From the NCBI GenBank assembly GCA_020638955.1, contig JACKHO010000004.1, positions 248,001-312,000 on the forward strand: a DNA stretch of 64,000 nt. The letters run 5' to 3'. Both the position numbers and the translations under genes were made by a program. Origin of the DNA: Planctomycetaceae bacterium (GTDB taxonomy: Bacteria > Planctomycetota > Planctomycetia > Planctomycetales > Planctomycetaceae). Of the stretch, positions 18,291 to 28,066 are shown piece after piece; position 1 is the stretch's first letter; each line of letters begins with the position of its first letter. The notes below the pieces were generated by a model that saw only the letters and a program-made list of their open reading frames with translations, was not told where the DNA came from and did not search any database.

Positions 18291-20189
18291 ATGTCTCAGG
18301 TTCGGTGGACCGCTCTCGCGTTCCTGCTCTGCACGTTCTCCGCTTCACTCGCTCAGGCACAAGAACTCGCCATTCCGCGTCGGCACGATCGACCACCCGG
18401 GCCGCCCGTCACTGCGGAAGAAGCTGTGAAAAAGATGACGGTGCCGGAAGGGTTTTCCGTCGAAATCGTGGCGGCTGAACCGGATGTCGTGAATCCTGTC
18501 GCGATGTTCATCGACGAGAAAGGCCGCTTTTGGGTCACCGAGAGCTTCGAGTATCCTCGGAAAGAACCCGGTCCAGGTCGCGACCGCATTAAAGTTCTCG
18601 AAGATACCGACGGTGATGGCAAAGTCGACAAGGTTACAATCTTCGCAGAAGGACTCAATATTCCCTCCGGAATTGCCGTGGGATACGGCGGTGTGTGGGT
18701 TGCCAATGCTCCCGACATTCTGTTCCTGCAGGACACTGACGGCGACCTCAAAGCCGACAAGCAGGAAGTCATTGTCACCGGATTTGGCCGCACCGACACC
18801 CACGAACTGCCCAACGCATTCACCTGGGGACCCGATGGTTGGCTCTACGGCCTCAACGGCGTGTTCAATTACTGTGACGTGAAGTACGGTAAAGAGAATC
18901 CTAACTACTCCGACGAACATCCCGGCTGGAAATTCACTTGTGCCATGTTCCGAATTCATCCCCGGACGCGTGAGTTTCAAATCTTTGCCGAAGGGACGAG
19001 CAACCCCTGGGGAATTGCCACCAACGACGAAGGGGACTTCTTCATTTCCGCCTGCGTGATTGATCACCTCTGGCACATTTCTGAGTCGGCCTATTACATC
19101 AGGCAGGGGGGACCGTACCCCGCCCACACGTGGCCTATGCGGTCCATTGTGAACCACAAACACCAGAAGGCTGCTTACTGTGGCATTACCTGGTTCGACT
19201 CCGAGGCTTACCCCGAGGAATACCGCAACGTTCTTTACATGGGAAATATCCACGGCGGCTGCATTAACGCCGACATCGTGGAACGCACCGGCAGCACCTA
19301 CGCCGGCAAACCACATCCCGGCTTCGAACCGAAAAAAGGAGCTTGGGATAAGGACGAGTATGGCATCATCGCGAAGACCGGTGAGGAAAGTGCCCCCAAG
19401 CTCGCCGATTTCCTTTCGGCGAACGATCCCTGGTTCATGCCTGTCGTCCAGAAAGTTGGCCCCGATGGTTGCCTCTACATTCTGGACTGGTACGACCGTT
19501 ATCACTGCTATCAAGACGCCAACGCCGATCCCGCTGGCATCGAACGTGAACGCGGCCGGCTGTACCGCGTGGTCTATAAAGGTCACAAGAACGCGAAGGC
19601 GGACGACCTCGGAGCCAAGAGCAGCGACGAACTGGTCAAACTGCTGGCCGACTCGAACATCTACAACCGTGAAACTGCCCAGCGTTTGTTGAGCGAACGC
19701 ATGAGTTCGGGTGAAGAGATTTCCCTCGGTGAGAGTGACAATAAACATGCCCAACTCGGTCGACTGCGTGTCACGGCAGCGAGTAATCCCAACTCGGAAA
19801 CCTTGCTGAAAATCATGTCTCGTAAAGACGCTGACATGCGTGCCTTCGGTGTTCGCATGGCCGGCGACGCCAAAGAAATCGACGACGCGGTTGCCGCGCG
19901 ACTCAAGGAACTGGCGAAGGACAAGTCACCCGTCGTACAGCGGCAGGTCGTCATTGCTGTCTGCAAACAGAAGTCGATTGATCCCATTCCGGTGTTGCTC
20001 GAAGTCCTCACCACCTGCGGCGATGACCCGCTCATCCCGCATCTGGTCTGGCAAAACCTGCACCCACTGCTCGAAACCCGCAGCGCCGAGTTCCTGAAAC
20101 TCGCCAAACAGTACAACGTCAAAGAACACCCCAACCTCGCCGCCATGATGCCACGCGTGACGGAGCGAATTCTGGGGGGAGGAAAGTAG
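18291..20189 (+). CDS. PVC-type membrane-bound dehydrogenase domain protein with HEAT-like C-terminus
   Basis: This 632-residue exported protein has a signal peptide (MSQVRWTALAFLLCTFSASL, 'AQAQE'). Its start, 'MTVPEGFSVEIVAAEPDVVN', is the standard opening of the planctomycete/Verrucomicrobia 'membrane-bound dehydrogenase' domain, a six-bladed propeller related to PQQ sugar dehydrogenases. Blades with Asp-rich loops are visible ('VLEDTDGDGKVDKVTIFAEG', 'FLQDTDGDLKADKQEV'). From about residue 430 helical repeats follow ('LLADSNIYNRETAQRLLSER', 'ARLKELAKDKSPVVQRQVVI'), which fit HEAT-like repeats. Many family members end in a c-type cytochrome with CxxCH; no such motif is present here, so this is the haem-less form. 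Substrate unknown. A hairpin lies downstream at 20211. Confidence 0.87.
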   Translation: MSQVRWTALAFLLCTFSASLAQAQELAIPRRHDRPPGPPVTAEEAVKKMTVPEGFSVEIVAAEPDVVNPVAMFIDEKGRFWVTESFEYPRKEPGPGRDRIKVLEDTDGDGKVDKVTIFAEGLNIPSGIAVGYGGVWVANAPDILFLQDTDGDLKADKQEVIVTGFGRTDTHELPNAFTWGPDGWLYGLNGVFNYCDVKYGKENPNYSDEHPGWKFTCAMFRIHPRTREFQIFAEGTSNPWGIATNDEGDFFISACVIDHLWHISESAYYIRQGGPYPAHTWPMRSIVNHKHQKAAYCGITWFDSEAYPEEYRNVLYMGNIHGGCINADIVERTGSTYAGKPHPGFEPKKGAWDKDEYGIIAKTGEESAPKLADFLSANDPWFMPVVQKVGPDGCLYILDWYDRYHCYQDANADPAGIERERGRLYRVVYKGHKNAKADDLGAKSSDELVKLLADSNIYNRETAQRLLSERMSSGEEISLGESDNKHAQLGRLRVTAASNPNSETLLKIMSRKDADMRAFGVRMAGDAKEIDDAVAARLKELAKDKSPVVQRQVVIAVCKQKSIDPIPVLLEVLTTCGDDPLIPHLVWQNLHPLLETRSAEFLKLAKQYNVKEHPNLAAMMPRVTERILGGGK

Positions 20190-20210
20190 GCAGTGGTTTG
20201 GGATTCAGGT

Positions 20211-20243
20211 AGGCTGGGAACGTCAATTGGCGTTTCCCAGCCT
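20211..20243. terminator. Stem-loop after the dehydrogenase gene
   Basis: Near-perfect inverted repeat: aggctgggaacg is mirrored by cgtttcccagcct around a central AATT, with one bulged base. No T-run follows, so it may be a bidirectional or factor-assisted terminator, or an intergenic repeat. Confidence 0.5.
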
Positions 20244-20305
20244 GACCTGGCGCGTACAATACGTGTACCCACGGTACGTTTCTCATTCACTTTGGCAGTG
20301 CCAGC

Positions 20306-21481
20306 ATGATTACGCAGGTGACCATCACGAACTTCAAGGCGATCAAGCAAGCCACGCTTGACCTGACGCCTTTGCACCTGCTGATTGGGCCCAACGACTC
20401 AGGCAAGACGAGCGTCTTGGAAGCAATCGCGGCGATTTGTCGCAGTGTTGACCATACTGCTACGGAGAGTTTCCTGGGACGCTGGCAGGGAAGAGAACTT
20501 GTGTTTTCGGGTTCAGATGATGCAAATCTCTCAATCAATATTCAGGCCAGGGACGATTCCGGACCGTTTCTATATGGTGTCGCCGTAGAATTTCCGACAC
20601 ACGAGACTTCTCGGGCACATTGGGGACTAGTCTCCTACAAGACAGGACCCAATACAGCTTTGGATCTCAAGGACGATAAAGATTGGACGATTAGTGCCAA
20701 GAAACATCGTTACATGCCCGTACATCCCAGCACTACTGTGGAACTTCTCGAGCACTCGCGACGAGTTTCGGACACATTGTGGCAATGCTGGTACATTCGA
20801 TGGTCGGCTCGTAATTTGGCTTTGCCGGTCGCACTCAATCCGCGGAGGCGGTTTCGTATCGAAGGGAACGGTTTCGGCTTGGCAACATTGATCGACGATC
20901 TGCTCAATTACGACAGGGAGAGTTTTGCGAATCTTGAGCGGGAGTTTGTCGGCATTTTCCCTAACGTCCGCTCGATAGCACTCGTCCAACAAGCAGGGTT
21001 TGACTCCCCTGTGGACCAAGCTGACGAAACCTTGAAGTTGAACACGGCACCAGGAAAACAGATCACGTTTCGGCTCAAAGACTCCAAGCACGACCTTCCA
21101 GCTTCCCAGGCTGCCGAAGGGATGCTGTACGTGCTGGGCTATCTGGCCCTCATGTACCTTCCCGAACCTCCGCGCGTGCTGCTGATTGAAGAGCCAGAGA
21201 ATGGAATTCACCCCAATCGCGTCGGTGACATTGTTCGCATTCTGCGGCGACTGGTAGAGCGTCATCCGGAAACGCAAGTCGTCCTCACCAGCCACTCTCC
21301 TTACTTGGTCGACGCATTCGAGCCGCAGGAAGTCACGTGGTGCCACCGGAATACTGAGTCCGGCGAGGTGGAATTAACTCGACTCGACACCATTCCCGAG
21401 GTGCAACGCGGGCTCAAAGTGTTTTCGCTTGGCGAGATTTGGACCGGCGAACTCGAACCACAGCCAGCGGAGACCGAATAA
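20306..21481 (+). CDS. AAA family ATPase of the RecF/OLD-like class
   Basis: The 391-residue protein has all landmarks of an SMC/ABC-type AAA ATPase of the AAA_15/AAA_21 group. Walker A is 'GPNDSGKTSVLEAI' at about residues 28-41 after 'MITQVTITNFKAIKQATLDL', a signature-like 'ASQAAEGMLYVLGYLALMYL' comes before Walker B 'RVLLIEEPENGIHP' at about 290, and the H-loop is 'VVLTSHSPYLVDAF'. Such proteins dimerise on ATP and usually act with a nuclease or Toprim partner. The next gene starts directly after this stop with no gap and encodes a DUF4276 Toprim-like protein, so the two surely act together. Similar ATPase/Toprim-like pairs are frequent in anti-phage defence; that role is inferred. No recombination-gene neighbours argue for RecF itself. 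Confidence 0.88.
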   Translation: MITQVTITNFKAIKQATLDLTPLHLLIGPNDSGKTSVLEAIAAICRSVDHTATESFLGRWQGRELVFSGSDDANLSINIQARDDSGPFLYGVAVEFPTHETSRAHWGLVSYKTGPNTALDLKDDKDWTISAKKHRYMPVHPSTTVELLEHSRRVSDTLWQCWYIRWSARNLALPVALNPRRRFRIEGNGFGLATLIDDLLNYDRESFANLEREFVGIFPNVRSIALVQQAGFDSPVDQADETLKLNTAPGKQITFRLKDSKHDLPASQAAEGMLYVLGYLALMYLPEPPRVLLIEEPENGIHPNRVGDIVRILRRLVERHPETQVVLTSHSPYLVDAFEPQEVTWCHRNTESGEVELTRLDTIPEVQRGLKVFSLGEIWTGELEPQPAETE

Positions 21482-22072
21482 ATGCGGGTGCTGGTGGTGG
21501 GCGAGGGACCGCATGAATTGGGTGACGGGTGCGAGACGTCGTCGCTTGTCGCACTGCTGAAGCGCCTGCTTCCTCAACAATCAATTGAAGCAACATGCTG
21601 CGCAATCAAATCATTCAAACAGCGCGTGCACGGCAAGGGAGACCGACACGTCAAAAAGCTGTTGTGGATACTGAACGATGCCGCGAAATCAAATTACGAG
21701 GCAGTCATTCTTCTGATTGACCGAGACGGAGACAAGATTCGCGAAGCCGCGATTGATACCGCTCAGACCAGTGATTTCGTCAACATCCGTCGTGCACTGG
21801 GAGTGGCCGTAGAGACATACGATGCTTGGTTTCTTGCTGATCATGCAAAGCTGGCTGAATTGCTTGGAATTCGCATCGACATGATTTCTCAGCCTGAGAA
21901 ACAAGACGATCCCAAATCGCTGCTTCGGGACTACAAGAATCAGAGTACGTACGAGGGGACGCAACGTCAGTTGTACTTTGATCTCGCTGAAGTCCTCGAT
22001 CTGGAACTATTGAGGCAACGCTGCCCAGGCGGATTTGGCGAATTCAGCAAGCGTGTTGCGGAACTGGTGTAG
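21482..22072 (+). CDS. DUF4276 family protein (Toprim-like partner of the ATPase)
   Basis: The 196-residue protein begins 'MRVLVVGEGPHELGD', with the early Gly-Glu-Gly-x-x-Glu motif, and has 'ALGVAVETYDAWFLAD' and 'AVILLIDRDGDKIREAA' with the acidic D-x-D cluster. This is the DUF4276 layout, a Toprim-related fold that binds metal and may cut nucleic acid. Its ATG directly follows the stop of the ATPase gene, indicating translational coupling. DUF4276 proteins are commonly found beside AAA_15/21 ATPases. Catalytic activity is an inference from the conserved acidic residues. No membrane or export signal is present. Confidence 0.8.
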   Translation: MRVLVVGEGPHELGDGCETSSLVALLKRLLPQQSIEATCCAIKSFKQRVHGKGDRHVKKLLWILNDAAKSNYEAVILLIDRDGDKIREAAIDTAQTSDFVNIRRALGVAVETYDAWFLADHAKLAELLGIRIDMISQPEKQDDPKSLLRDYKNQSTYEGTQRQLYFDLAEVLDLELLRQRCPGGFGEFSKRVAELV

Positions 22073-22090
22073 GGCTGGCAACCACCAGCC
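22073..22090. terminator. Short stem-loop after the ATPase/DUF4276 pair
   Basis: GGCTGG and CCAGCC are separated by six bases immediately after the stop codon. No clear T-run follows; weak evidence for termination. Confidence 0.3.
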
Positions 22091-22226
22091 ATAAAGGTTA
22101 TTGGATCAAGTGCATTGTTAGACAATTTGCGACTGCTCGGTCATCTCCGATTGGGAAGTCGTTTTCTATTGAATTCCCAAGTGATCAATTTATTCCGAGT
22201 TATCATCTCCAACAAGCTGGTGAGAC

Positions 22227-22802
22227 ATGAGTAAGGCTGCTGACGAAAAAGGGCAACTGATTTGTCGCGTGTATCGTGGCGTTTCCAAATGGGCGATTTA
22301 CTTTGTCGCCTTGGTGCTGGGATTTGTTGCCCTGGCGATGCTTGCTATTGGAATCTCGATGGTCATCAGTCCGCTGGCGTCTGAACGGACAGGTGGATTC
22401 GTCGCCCTTGGCGGATTTGTCATCGTTCTCCTCGGGGCAGTGTACCTCTATGTGAGCGCCCTGCCCGATGCGAGTAACCTTGTGAAGTTTTTCGAAACCG
22501 GCGTGGAGTATGCCGTGAAGGAATCGGAGGCGAAATTTACCCGTTACGAGAAGTTGGCTGTCTTCTCCGCAGGCATGGTCGACCGGTCCAAGCTGGAGCA
22601 GGCGTTGGCACTGGCGGGGGGAGGCAATAACTTTGTGCGCTCGCTGCAAAAGATTCCCGCCATCAAGTTGATGCGATCGGGTGAAGACGACGTCGTCGTG
22701 ATTATGCCGACGGAAGGTCAAATGACCAAAGTGGCCGCCGCGGCTGCAGCACGGCGGGGCCAGAAGCCAACTAAGAAAGTGCGTACGCGGCCAAAGGAAT
22801 AG
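22227..22802 (+). CDS. Hypothetical membrane protein with two N-terminal membrane segments
   Basis: The 191-residue protein has two hydrophobic segments at about residues 24-49 ('WAIYFVALVLGFVALAMLAI') and 57-78 ('GGFVALGGFVIVLLGAVYLY'). The remaining 110 residues are soluble: 'NLVKFFETGVEYAVKESEAK', 'AGMVDRSKLEQALALAGGG', and a basic Ala/Lys/Arg-rich tail 'AAAAAARRGQKPTKKVRTRP'. The tail could touch nucleic acid or acidic surfaces. No family is recognised. The gene stands alone 154 bases after the DUF4276 gene, with 'GAGTTATCATCTCC' in the leader but no obvious strong SD. Confidence 0.65.
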   Translation: MSKAADEKGQLICRVYRGVSKWAIYFVALVLGFVALAMLAIGISMVISPLASERTGGFVALGGFVIVLLGAVYLYVSALPDASNLVKFFETGVEYAVKESEAKFTRYEKLAVFSAGMVDRSKLEQALALAGGGNNFVRSLQKIPAIKLMRSGEDDVVVIMPTEGQMTKVAAAAAARRGQKPTKKVRTRPKE

Positions 22803-22891
22803 GTGCTGCGGACAGTCTGCTCTGGCGCATGGGCGAGGCTATTGTCTCGGCCCCATGACATGGGCTGTCGTGCCGGAGTGTGAATCCGTCC

Positions 22892-24067
22892 CTACTTCGC
22901 CCAATCGGGAACATCACTTATCGGTTGAGCGGGAACCGGCCGGGCCCAGACAGAGGGGTGAGGCTCGGGGGCATCAAGGCGGTCTTGAAAGACTGTTTTG
23001 GGTGGTACCGGCGTGAAGGGGCGGTCGGAATCGGTGCTGCCCCAAGGATGGCGTTGTTCGTCTGTGGCACGCTCAACGGCATCCAGCGAGGCGTAGCCGG
23101 GGCGTTCTTCGTAAATGGCCGCTTGTGCTTCGAGGGCCGGAGGCTGAGCGACATATTGTGGTCGTTCGTATCCGCGACGACGACGGACTACGGCGCCCAG
23201 GTCGATGGTTTGGGCACCGTGAATGACCGGTGGCTGCCACAATTCCTTGTTTTCAGCTAACGCTCTGGGGTTCACGTCGGGGTGCCCCAGTTCCAGTTTG
23301 AGTTCCTGGTTCTGTGAAGGCCAACTGAGCCTGATGAGGTGCGGCAGATAAATACCGGATTCGTGCAGGCGGTAGTTGTCCAGTTCCGCCAGTGCCGTCA
23401 GTTGTCCGTTTGCATCCCGCAACTGATGCTCAATGATTTGACCACGGAACGTGTCGACCCGAATGACGCGCTGCACCGTAACTCCCTGCGGTGAAGTACG
23501 AGTCGCCACGAGGTCCACAATGGGTGAAGTGGGATCGCGGCGGACGATTTCGAATTCTTGCTCATTGATAGGAATGACACCGAAGACTTCCATCATCCAG
23601 GTGGGATCAACGGGGATTTCAAGTGCCAGCTCATCCATTGCCAGTCCCACGTCTTCGTGGCTGACCGTCATAATGGGCATGTTGTCGGGGGTCTTCATCC
23701 AAACCCAGAAAATGTCTTCGTTTGACCCAATGTCGGCCAACTGTGTGCCTGACATGGGATGCGAAGTTCGCAGGCGGAAGCTGCGGGGAGCTTCCACGGC
23801 AATGGACGTGGGGAGCGAGAAAGGCATACCCGGAGCCGATGCACGGGCGTCGCCTGTCTGCCAGGAAACGAGTCCGCCACTGCTGCCATCTCCCATCACA
23901 TTGTGATTGAGGTGGGCAATGATTTCTGTTTTTGAGGCTGTCGGCGGCAAGACGGCACTGTGCCGACTCGGCCAACGCGGCAAATGGCATCCCTCGGCCA
24001 CAAGCAGCCAGAGGATCATGAACAGTGACAGAACTTTCGGCAGGCGATTCAAGAGGCAATCCCCCAC
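22892..24067 (-). CDS. Hypothetical lipoprotein
   Basis: The 391-residue protein starts at GTG 24067, overlapping the previous gene by 19 bases. It has a signal peptide with lipobox 'LLVAEGCHLPRW', the Cys near residue 27. The mature part is beta-rich with phrases like 'LRTSHPMSGTQLADIGSNED' and 'RVIRVDTFRGQIIEHQLRDA', reminiscent of lipoprotein-carrier-like (LolA/DUF4292) folds that form half-barrels, but this is uncertain. From about residue 300 the chain is Pro/Arg-rich and probably disordered. It is likely anchored to a membrane facing the periplasm and co-expressed with the upstream 165-residue protein. Confidence 0.68.
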   Translation of the reverse strand: MGDCLLNRLPKVLSLFMILWLLVAEGCHLPRWPSRHSAVLPPTASKTEIIAHLNHNVMGDGSSGGLVSWQTGDARASAPGMPFSLPTSIAVEAPRSFRLRTSHPMSGTQLADIGSNEDIFWVWMKTPDNMPIMTVSHEDVGLAMDELALEIPVDPTWMMEVFGVIPINEQEFEIVRRDPTSPIVDLVATRTSPQGVTVQRVIRVDTFRGQIIEHQLRDANGQLTALAELDNYRLHESGIYLPHLIRLSWPSQNQELKLELGHPDVNPRALAENKELWQPPVIHGAQTIDLGAVVRRRRGYERPQYVAQPPALEAQAAIYEERPGYASLDAVERATDEQRHPWGSTDSDRPFTPVPPKTVFQDRLDAPEPHPSVWARPVPAQPISDVPDWAK

Positions 24068-24546
24068 TCGGAATTCAGCTGTACGGCCAGTGCCGACTGC
24101 AATTGTTTGATTTCGTCGTCCGCCATTTGGTGATTCCGGATTTCGAAGGGACCTTCACCCCGCGAGCCGGAAATGAGGAGGAACTCTCCATCTTCCCGCA
24201 GTTCTGATCCATCCAGTTGCAGGCGTCGCCGCTGCAGCAGGTAGAGCGTCAGCACGTACAACAGCTTTTCGCGGGCCGGTTGCTGCTCATCCACCATTTG
24301 TTCGAACAATCCCATGAGGGCGTTCGGATCCATTTGGGTCACCGGCTTTGTTTCAGGAACCGGAACATCGCACTTCCAGAATCCAATGGTTCCTGCGGGC
24401 GGTCCTTCCCATGAACTGACGTTGTAGTCGAGTCGTTCGAGGACACCATCACGTTCCACGAGCACGGACATGCAGTGTGAACCGGGTTCCAGCGGTTCAC
24501 CTGTCTGCGCGCAGGTCTTTCCAATAGGTCGAACCTTGTATTCCAT
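24049..24546 (-). CDS. Hypothetical protein
   Basis: The ATG at 24546 (MEYKVRPIGKTCAQTGEPLE) is chosen over upstream in-frame starts whose extra 62 residues are basic and unrelated in composition. The 165-residue protein carries two early Cys-type motifs, 'TCAQTGEPLEPGSHCMSVLV', that could form half of a zinc site and are typical of a small family often found in planctomycetes. The middle has 'PNALMGLFEQMVDEQQPARE', a helix-rich part ending in 'LLYVLTLYLLQRRRLQLDG'. Function unknown. Its stop overlaps the start of the lipoprotein gene, so the two form an operon, divergent from the ferredoxin gene. Confidence 0.65.
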   Translation of the reverse strand: MEYKVRPIGKTCAQTGEPLEPGSHCMSVLVERDGVLERLDYNVSSWEGPPAGTIGFWKCDVPVPETKPVTQMDPNALMGLFEQMVDEQQPAREKLLYVLTLYLLQRRRLQLDGSELREDGEFLLISGSRGEGPFEIRNHQMADDEIKQLQSALAVQLNSEWGIAS

Positions 24547-24833
24547 CCGTGGAATTCTGGTGGTGGGTAGGTGGAAGGGATTGTGAGACAGGCACTTCTG
24601 GCGATTGAGCCAACTGCTCGGCGAAGTTGCGGAATCGTACGCCAGTTCGTGAGAACGTCTCAAGACGAGTTTCGATAACCGCCTCTCTCGTTCGTGGGGA
24701 CGAACGGTCGTGAAACAACCGACGACTTCCATTCACCTGCCTGCCAACATATATTGTGGTTTCCTTGTCCGGGCTGCTGTCCCGGTTCTTGCCGCATTCA
24801 CCACAACTGGCTCTCTAACAAGAGCTTACGGAA

Positions 24834-25193
24834 ATGCCTACAGTTACATTCATTAAGCAGAAAAAGCAGGTCGAAGTTCCCGAGGGGAGCAATCTCCGAC
24901 AGGAAGCACTCAAGAATGGCATCGAAATGCACGCTGGTATTCACCAGTACGCCAATTGCTTCGGCAATGGCCTGTGTGCAAGCTGCCGGGTGAATGTGAA
25001 AAAAGGGATGGAAAACGTCCGCCGCAAAACGTGGTGGGAATACATTCTGTTCGCGTTGAACCCCATTTGGCCTTTTGCTCGCATTGGTCACGAAGAAGAA
25101 ATGACGCTGGCCTGCCAGTCGAAAATCATGGGTGACTGCGAAGTCGAGACCACCCCCGACATGAATTGGCACGGCGAAAAGTTCTGGGGCTAA
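24834..25193 (+). CDS. 2Fe-2S ferredoxin
   Basis: This 119-residue protein is a plant/adrenodoxin-type [2Fe-2S] ferredoxin. The start MPTVTFIKQKKQVEVPEGSN forms the usual first hairpin. Cluster ligands are in 'ANCFGNGLCASCRVNV' (Cys-x5-Cys-x2-Cys, about residues 42-50) and the distal 'LACQSK' near residue 94. Between them is an insertion ('RKTWWEYILFALNPIWPFAR') that is hydrophobic and longer than in classic ferredoxins. It carries electrons in the cytoplasm; the partner is unknown. Isocitrate dehydrogenase follows 59 bases later on the same strand, so the two may share a promoter in the preceding 287-base gap. Confidence 0.9.
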   Translation: MPTVTFIKQKKQVEVPEGSNLRQEALKNGIEMHAGIHQYANCFGNGLCASCRVNVKKGMENVRRKTWWEYILFALNPIWPFARIGHEEEMTLACQSKIMGDCEVETTPDMNWHGEKFWG

Positions 25194-25252
25194 TTTGCTC
25201 CCTGCTTCATTGCGTCCCGCGCGCTCATAACTCCAACTGAAGATTTGCTGAC

Positions 25253-26425
<1,173 letters not shown>

Positions 26426-26444
26426 TTCACGGGAATCAAACACA

Positions 26445-26480
26445 AATCGGGCTGCAGTCAGACTGCAGCCCGATTTTTTT
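26445..26480 (+). terminator. Rho-independent terminator after icd
   Basis: AATCGGGCTGCAGTC is mirrored by GACTGCAGCCCGATT with a two-base loop, followed by a run of seven T. This is a canonical intrinsic terminator and could also serve the convergent gene. Confidence 0.93.
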
Positions 26481-26506
26481 ATGCGCTAGTGCTTATTGAC
26501 GTTTCG

Positions 26507-26779
26507 TTACGCGGCGTCCGCTTCTTCTACGATCAAATCTTCGCCAGTCATAATCCAGAATGAGCGGACTTCTTCGCGGGGAAATTCAGCGGCAGCTTTC
26601 GATTTGGCTGCTTCGAACTCGGAATAGTCGACGCTCAATTGCTGTTCGCCGTGGTAGGCCACCCAGCGGCCTTTGTTACTTTCAAGCAGGTCCGGCAGGT
26701 CCTTCGAAAACTGGCGGCGTGCAGCCTCAAACAGAATTCGCAATGATTCTCTATCCAGTGGAACTCGTGACTCTTCCAT
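26507..26779 (-). CDS. Small hypothetical protein
   Basis: The ATG at 26779 gives a 90-residue acidic protein (MEESRVPLDRESLRILFEAA). A longer in-frame start would add 59 residues overlapping the mobile element and is rejected. The chain has 'KGRWVAYHGEQQLSVDYSEF', a motif common in short planctomycete proteins of unknown role, then 'FWIMTGEDLIVEEADAA'. No zinc, membrane or signal motif is present. It ends 27 bases beyond the icd terminator, converging with icd. Its upstream edge is 112 bases from the IS1380 remnant. Confidence 0.62.
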   Translation of the reverse strand: MEESRVPLDRESLRILFEAARRQFSKDLPDLLESNKGRWVAYHGEQQLSVDYSEFEAAKSKAAAEFPREEVRSFWIMTGEDLIVEEADAA

Positions 26780-26891
26780 GATGTCGCTCTCTTTGACCCG
26801 TTGTCCTGATGGGAAAATCGCATCGACCAAACAGGAGCGCTCCGCGTTTTGCCGTACGGAGGGGAACCGTAACAGGGGGCGCCAAATAGAC

Positions 26892-27736
26892 CTAGCCCGG
26901 ATTATTCGTTGGGTTGAAGAAAATGGCCTCGTGTTGCGTTTAAGTGTTTGAAACACAACAACTTTCCCGCAAGCACGGAGGCCGTCATGAGTTTACAGGG
27001 TGTGTGGTCCGAGCGTCTGGAATTTCATCCGAGAAAATCCCTGGTCGTCGAGAATTCCGGCGGACGCCTTTCGAGCGATGCGGGCCTGTTGCTGCTGCGG
27101 GAGTTTGACAACAAGGTGGGGATGACAGAACAGTTCGCAGCAACTCGGCAAGAGCAGCGGTTGTTCACGGTGTGCTCGTACCAGGCCAACACTTGGGACC
27201 GATCCCGAACCGGTGTCATCAAAGCCGAATGCCATGCTGCCGGAACGAATCGTCGCGCGGTCGTGACCAACCGCCTCGGAGCGACAATCCTGCCTCAAGG
27301 TGTTTACGATGAGTACGTGCAGCGCGGCGAAAGTGAGAATCGAAACAAGGAACTGAAGATCGATTTGTGCGGCGAACGACTCAGCGATCACCGGTTTATG
27401 GCGAATCTTTTTCGACTGTTGATGCATGCCACAGCCCTGAACCTGATCATCCGGCTCCGCCGCGAACTTCCCGACGCTCCGCCGGAGGATCGTCGCTGTG
27501 CTCCACGCCCCGATGCCGAACGTCCCGGCCCGCCCACCGGTGCTGAACTCCGTCGTGCTCAACCGGCGACGTGGCGTTTACGGCTGGTCAAAGTCGCTGC
27601 TGAAGTGATCGTGAGTTGTCGCCGCGTGCCTGGCCCAGCCTCTCCACCTGGCAAGTGGTGCTGCACACCATCCAACGGTGCTGATCCCGATCCCCCGTCG
27701 TCCCGCCGCCACAAACTCTTGAATAATCCGGGCTAG
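26892..27736 (+). mobile_element. Internally deleted IS1380-family element with terminal inverted repeats and CTAG duplication
   Basis: A perfect 12-base inverted repeat marks the ends: cccggattattc at 26896-26907 and gaataatccggg at 27721-27732. Directly outside each end is CTAG (26892-26895 and 27733-27736), consistent with a 4-base target duplication. The interior holds both ends of an IS1380-type transposase but lacks its middle. The element is about 837 bases; full IS1380 elements are about 1.6-1.7 kb. It is therefore non-autonomous, but its ends look intact and could be moved by a related transposase. Confidence 0.85.
26987..27683 (+). pseudogene. IS1380-family transposase remnant (internal deletion and C-terminal frameshift)
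   Basis: The ATG at 26987 follows an SD (CACGGAGG) and starts the IS1380 N-terminus: 'VENSGGRLSSDAGLLLLREF', then 'GMTEQFAATR'. The frame then jumps directly to the C-terminal part: 'RRAVVTNRLGATILPQGVYD', 'QRGESENRNKELKIDLCGER', 'MANLFRLLMHATALNL', 'LVKVAAEVIVSCRR'. Roughly half the transposase, including most of the DDE core, is missing. After 'VSCRR' the family sequence continues in another frame ('WPSLSTWQVVLHTIQRC' then TGA near 27683), so there is also a frameshift near 27622. The protein cannot be an active transposase. Confidence 0.85.
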
Positions 27737-28066
27737 CCGGGTCAGCGATCAGAAGTCGAGAACGTGGAACTCGAGGAGGGCGTCCTCGACCAGGAAGCTG
27801 GAGACTGGGCAGCGGCTGCGGTGACGGACGGTCATTCAGCCCGGTGCCTTGCGAACCGCCAATTCCACCCAGTGTGCTAACAACGGTGTCGCTACAAGTT
27901 CGAGAAAGAAAAGAAGTACACCTGACCTGCTCCCCATCCTCTGATCCAGACCGTCCGTCGTGACAGTAGCTGGACCTGCTGGCGCGGTTCGTCGACACTG
28001 GACCCAGAGGCCTTTGCCAGCTACTCAAGATGAGTTGTCAGTCTCAATTGGTGATTCCGATTCACA
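27737..28066. other. Gene-free stretch between IS remnant and sulfatase
   Basis: This 330-base stretch was read in all frames. It has only composition-driven open frames with no recognisable motif. It may be decayed coding sequence next to the insertion element. No terminator or RNA structure was found. Confidence 0.5.

Noticed and set aside
18345..19754. 469-codon open frame antisense to the PVC-type dehydrogenase
   Set aside because: Mirror of a well-supported gene; Val/Gly-rich composition typical of antisense frames.
27588..28028. 147-codon minus-strand frame over the right end of the IS element
   Set aside because: It crosses the inverted repeat, is Ser/Arg/Pro-rich and matches nothing recognisable.
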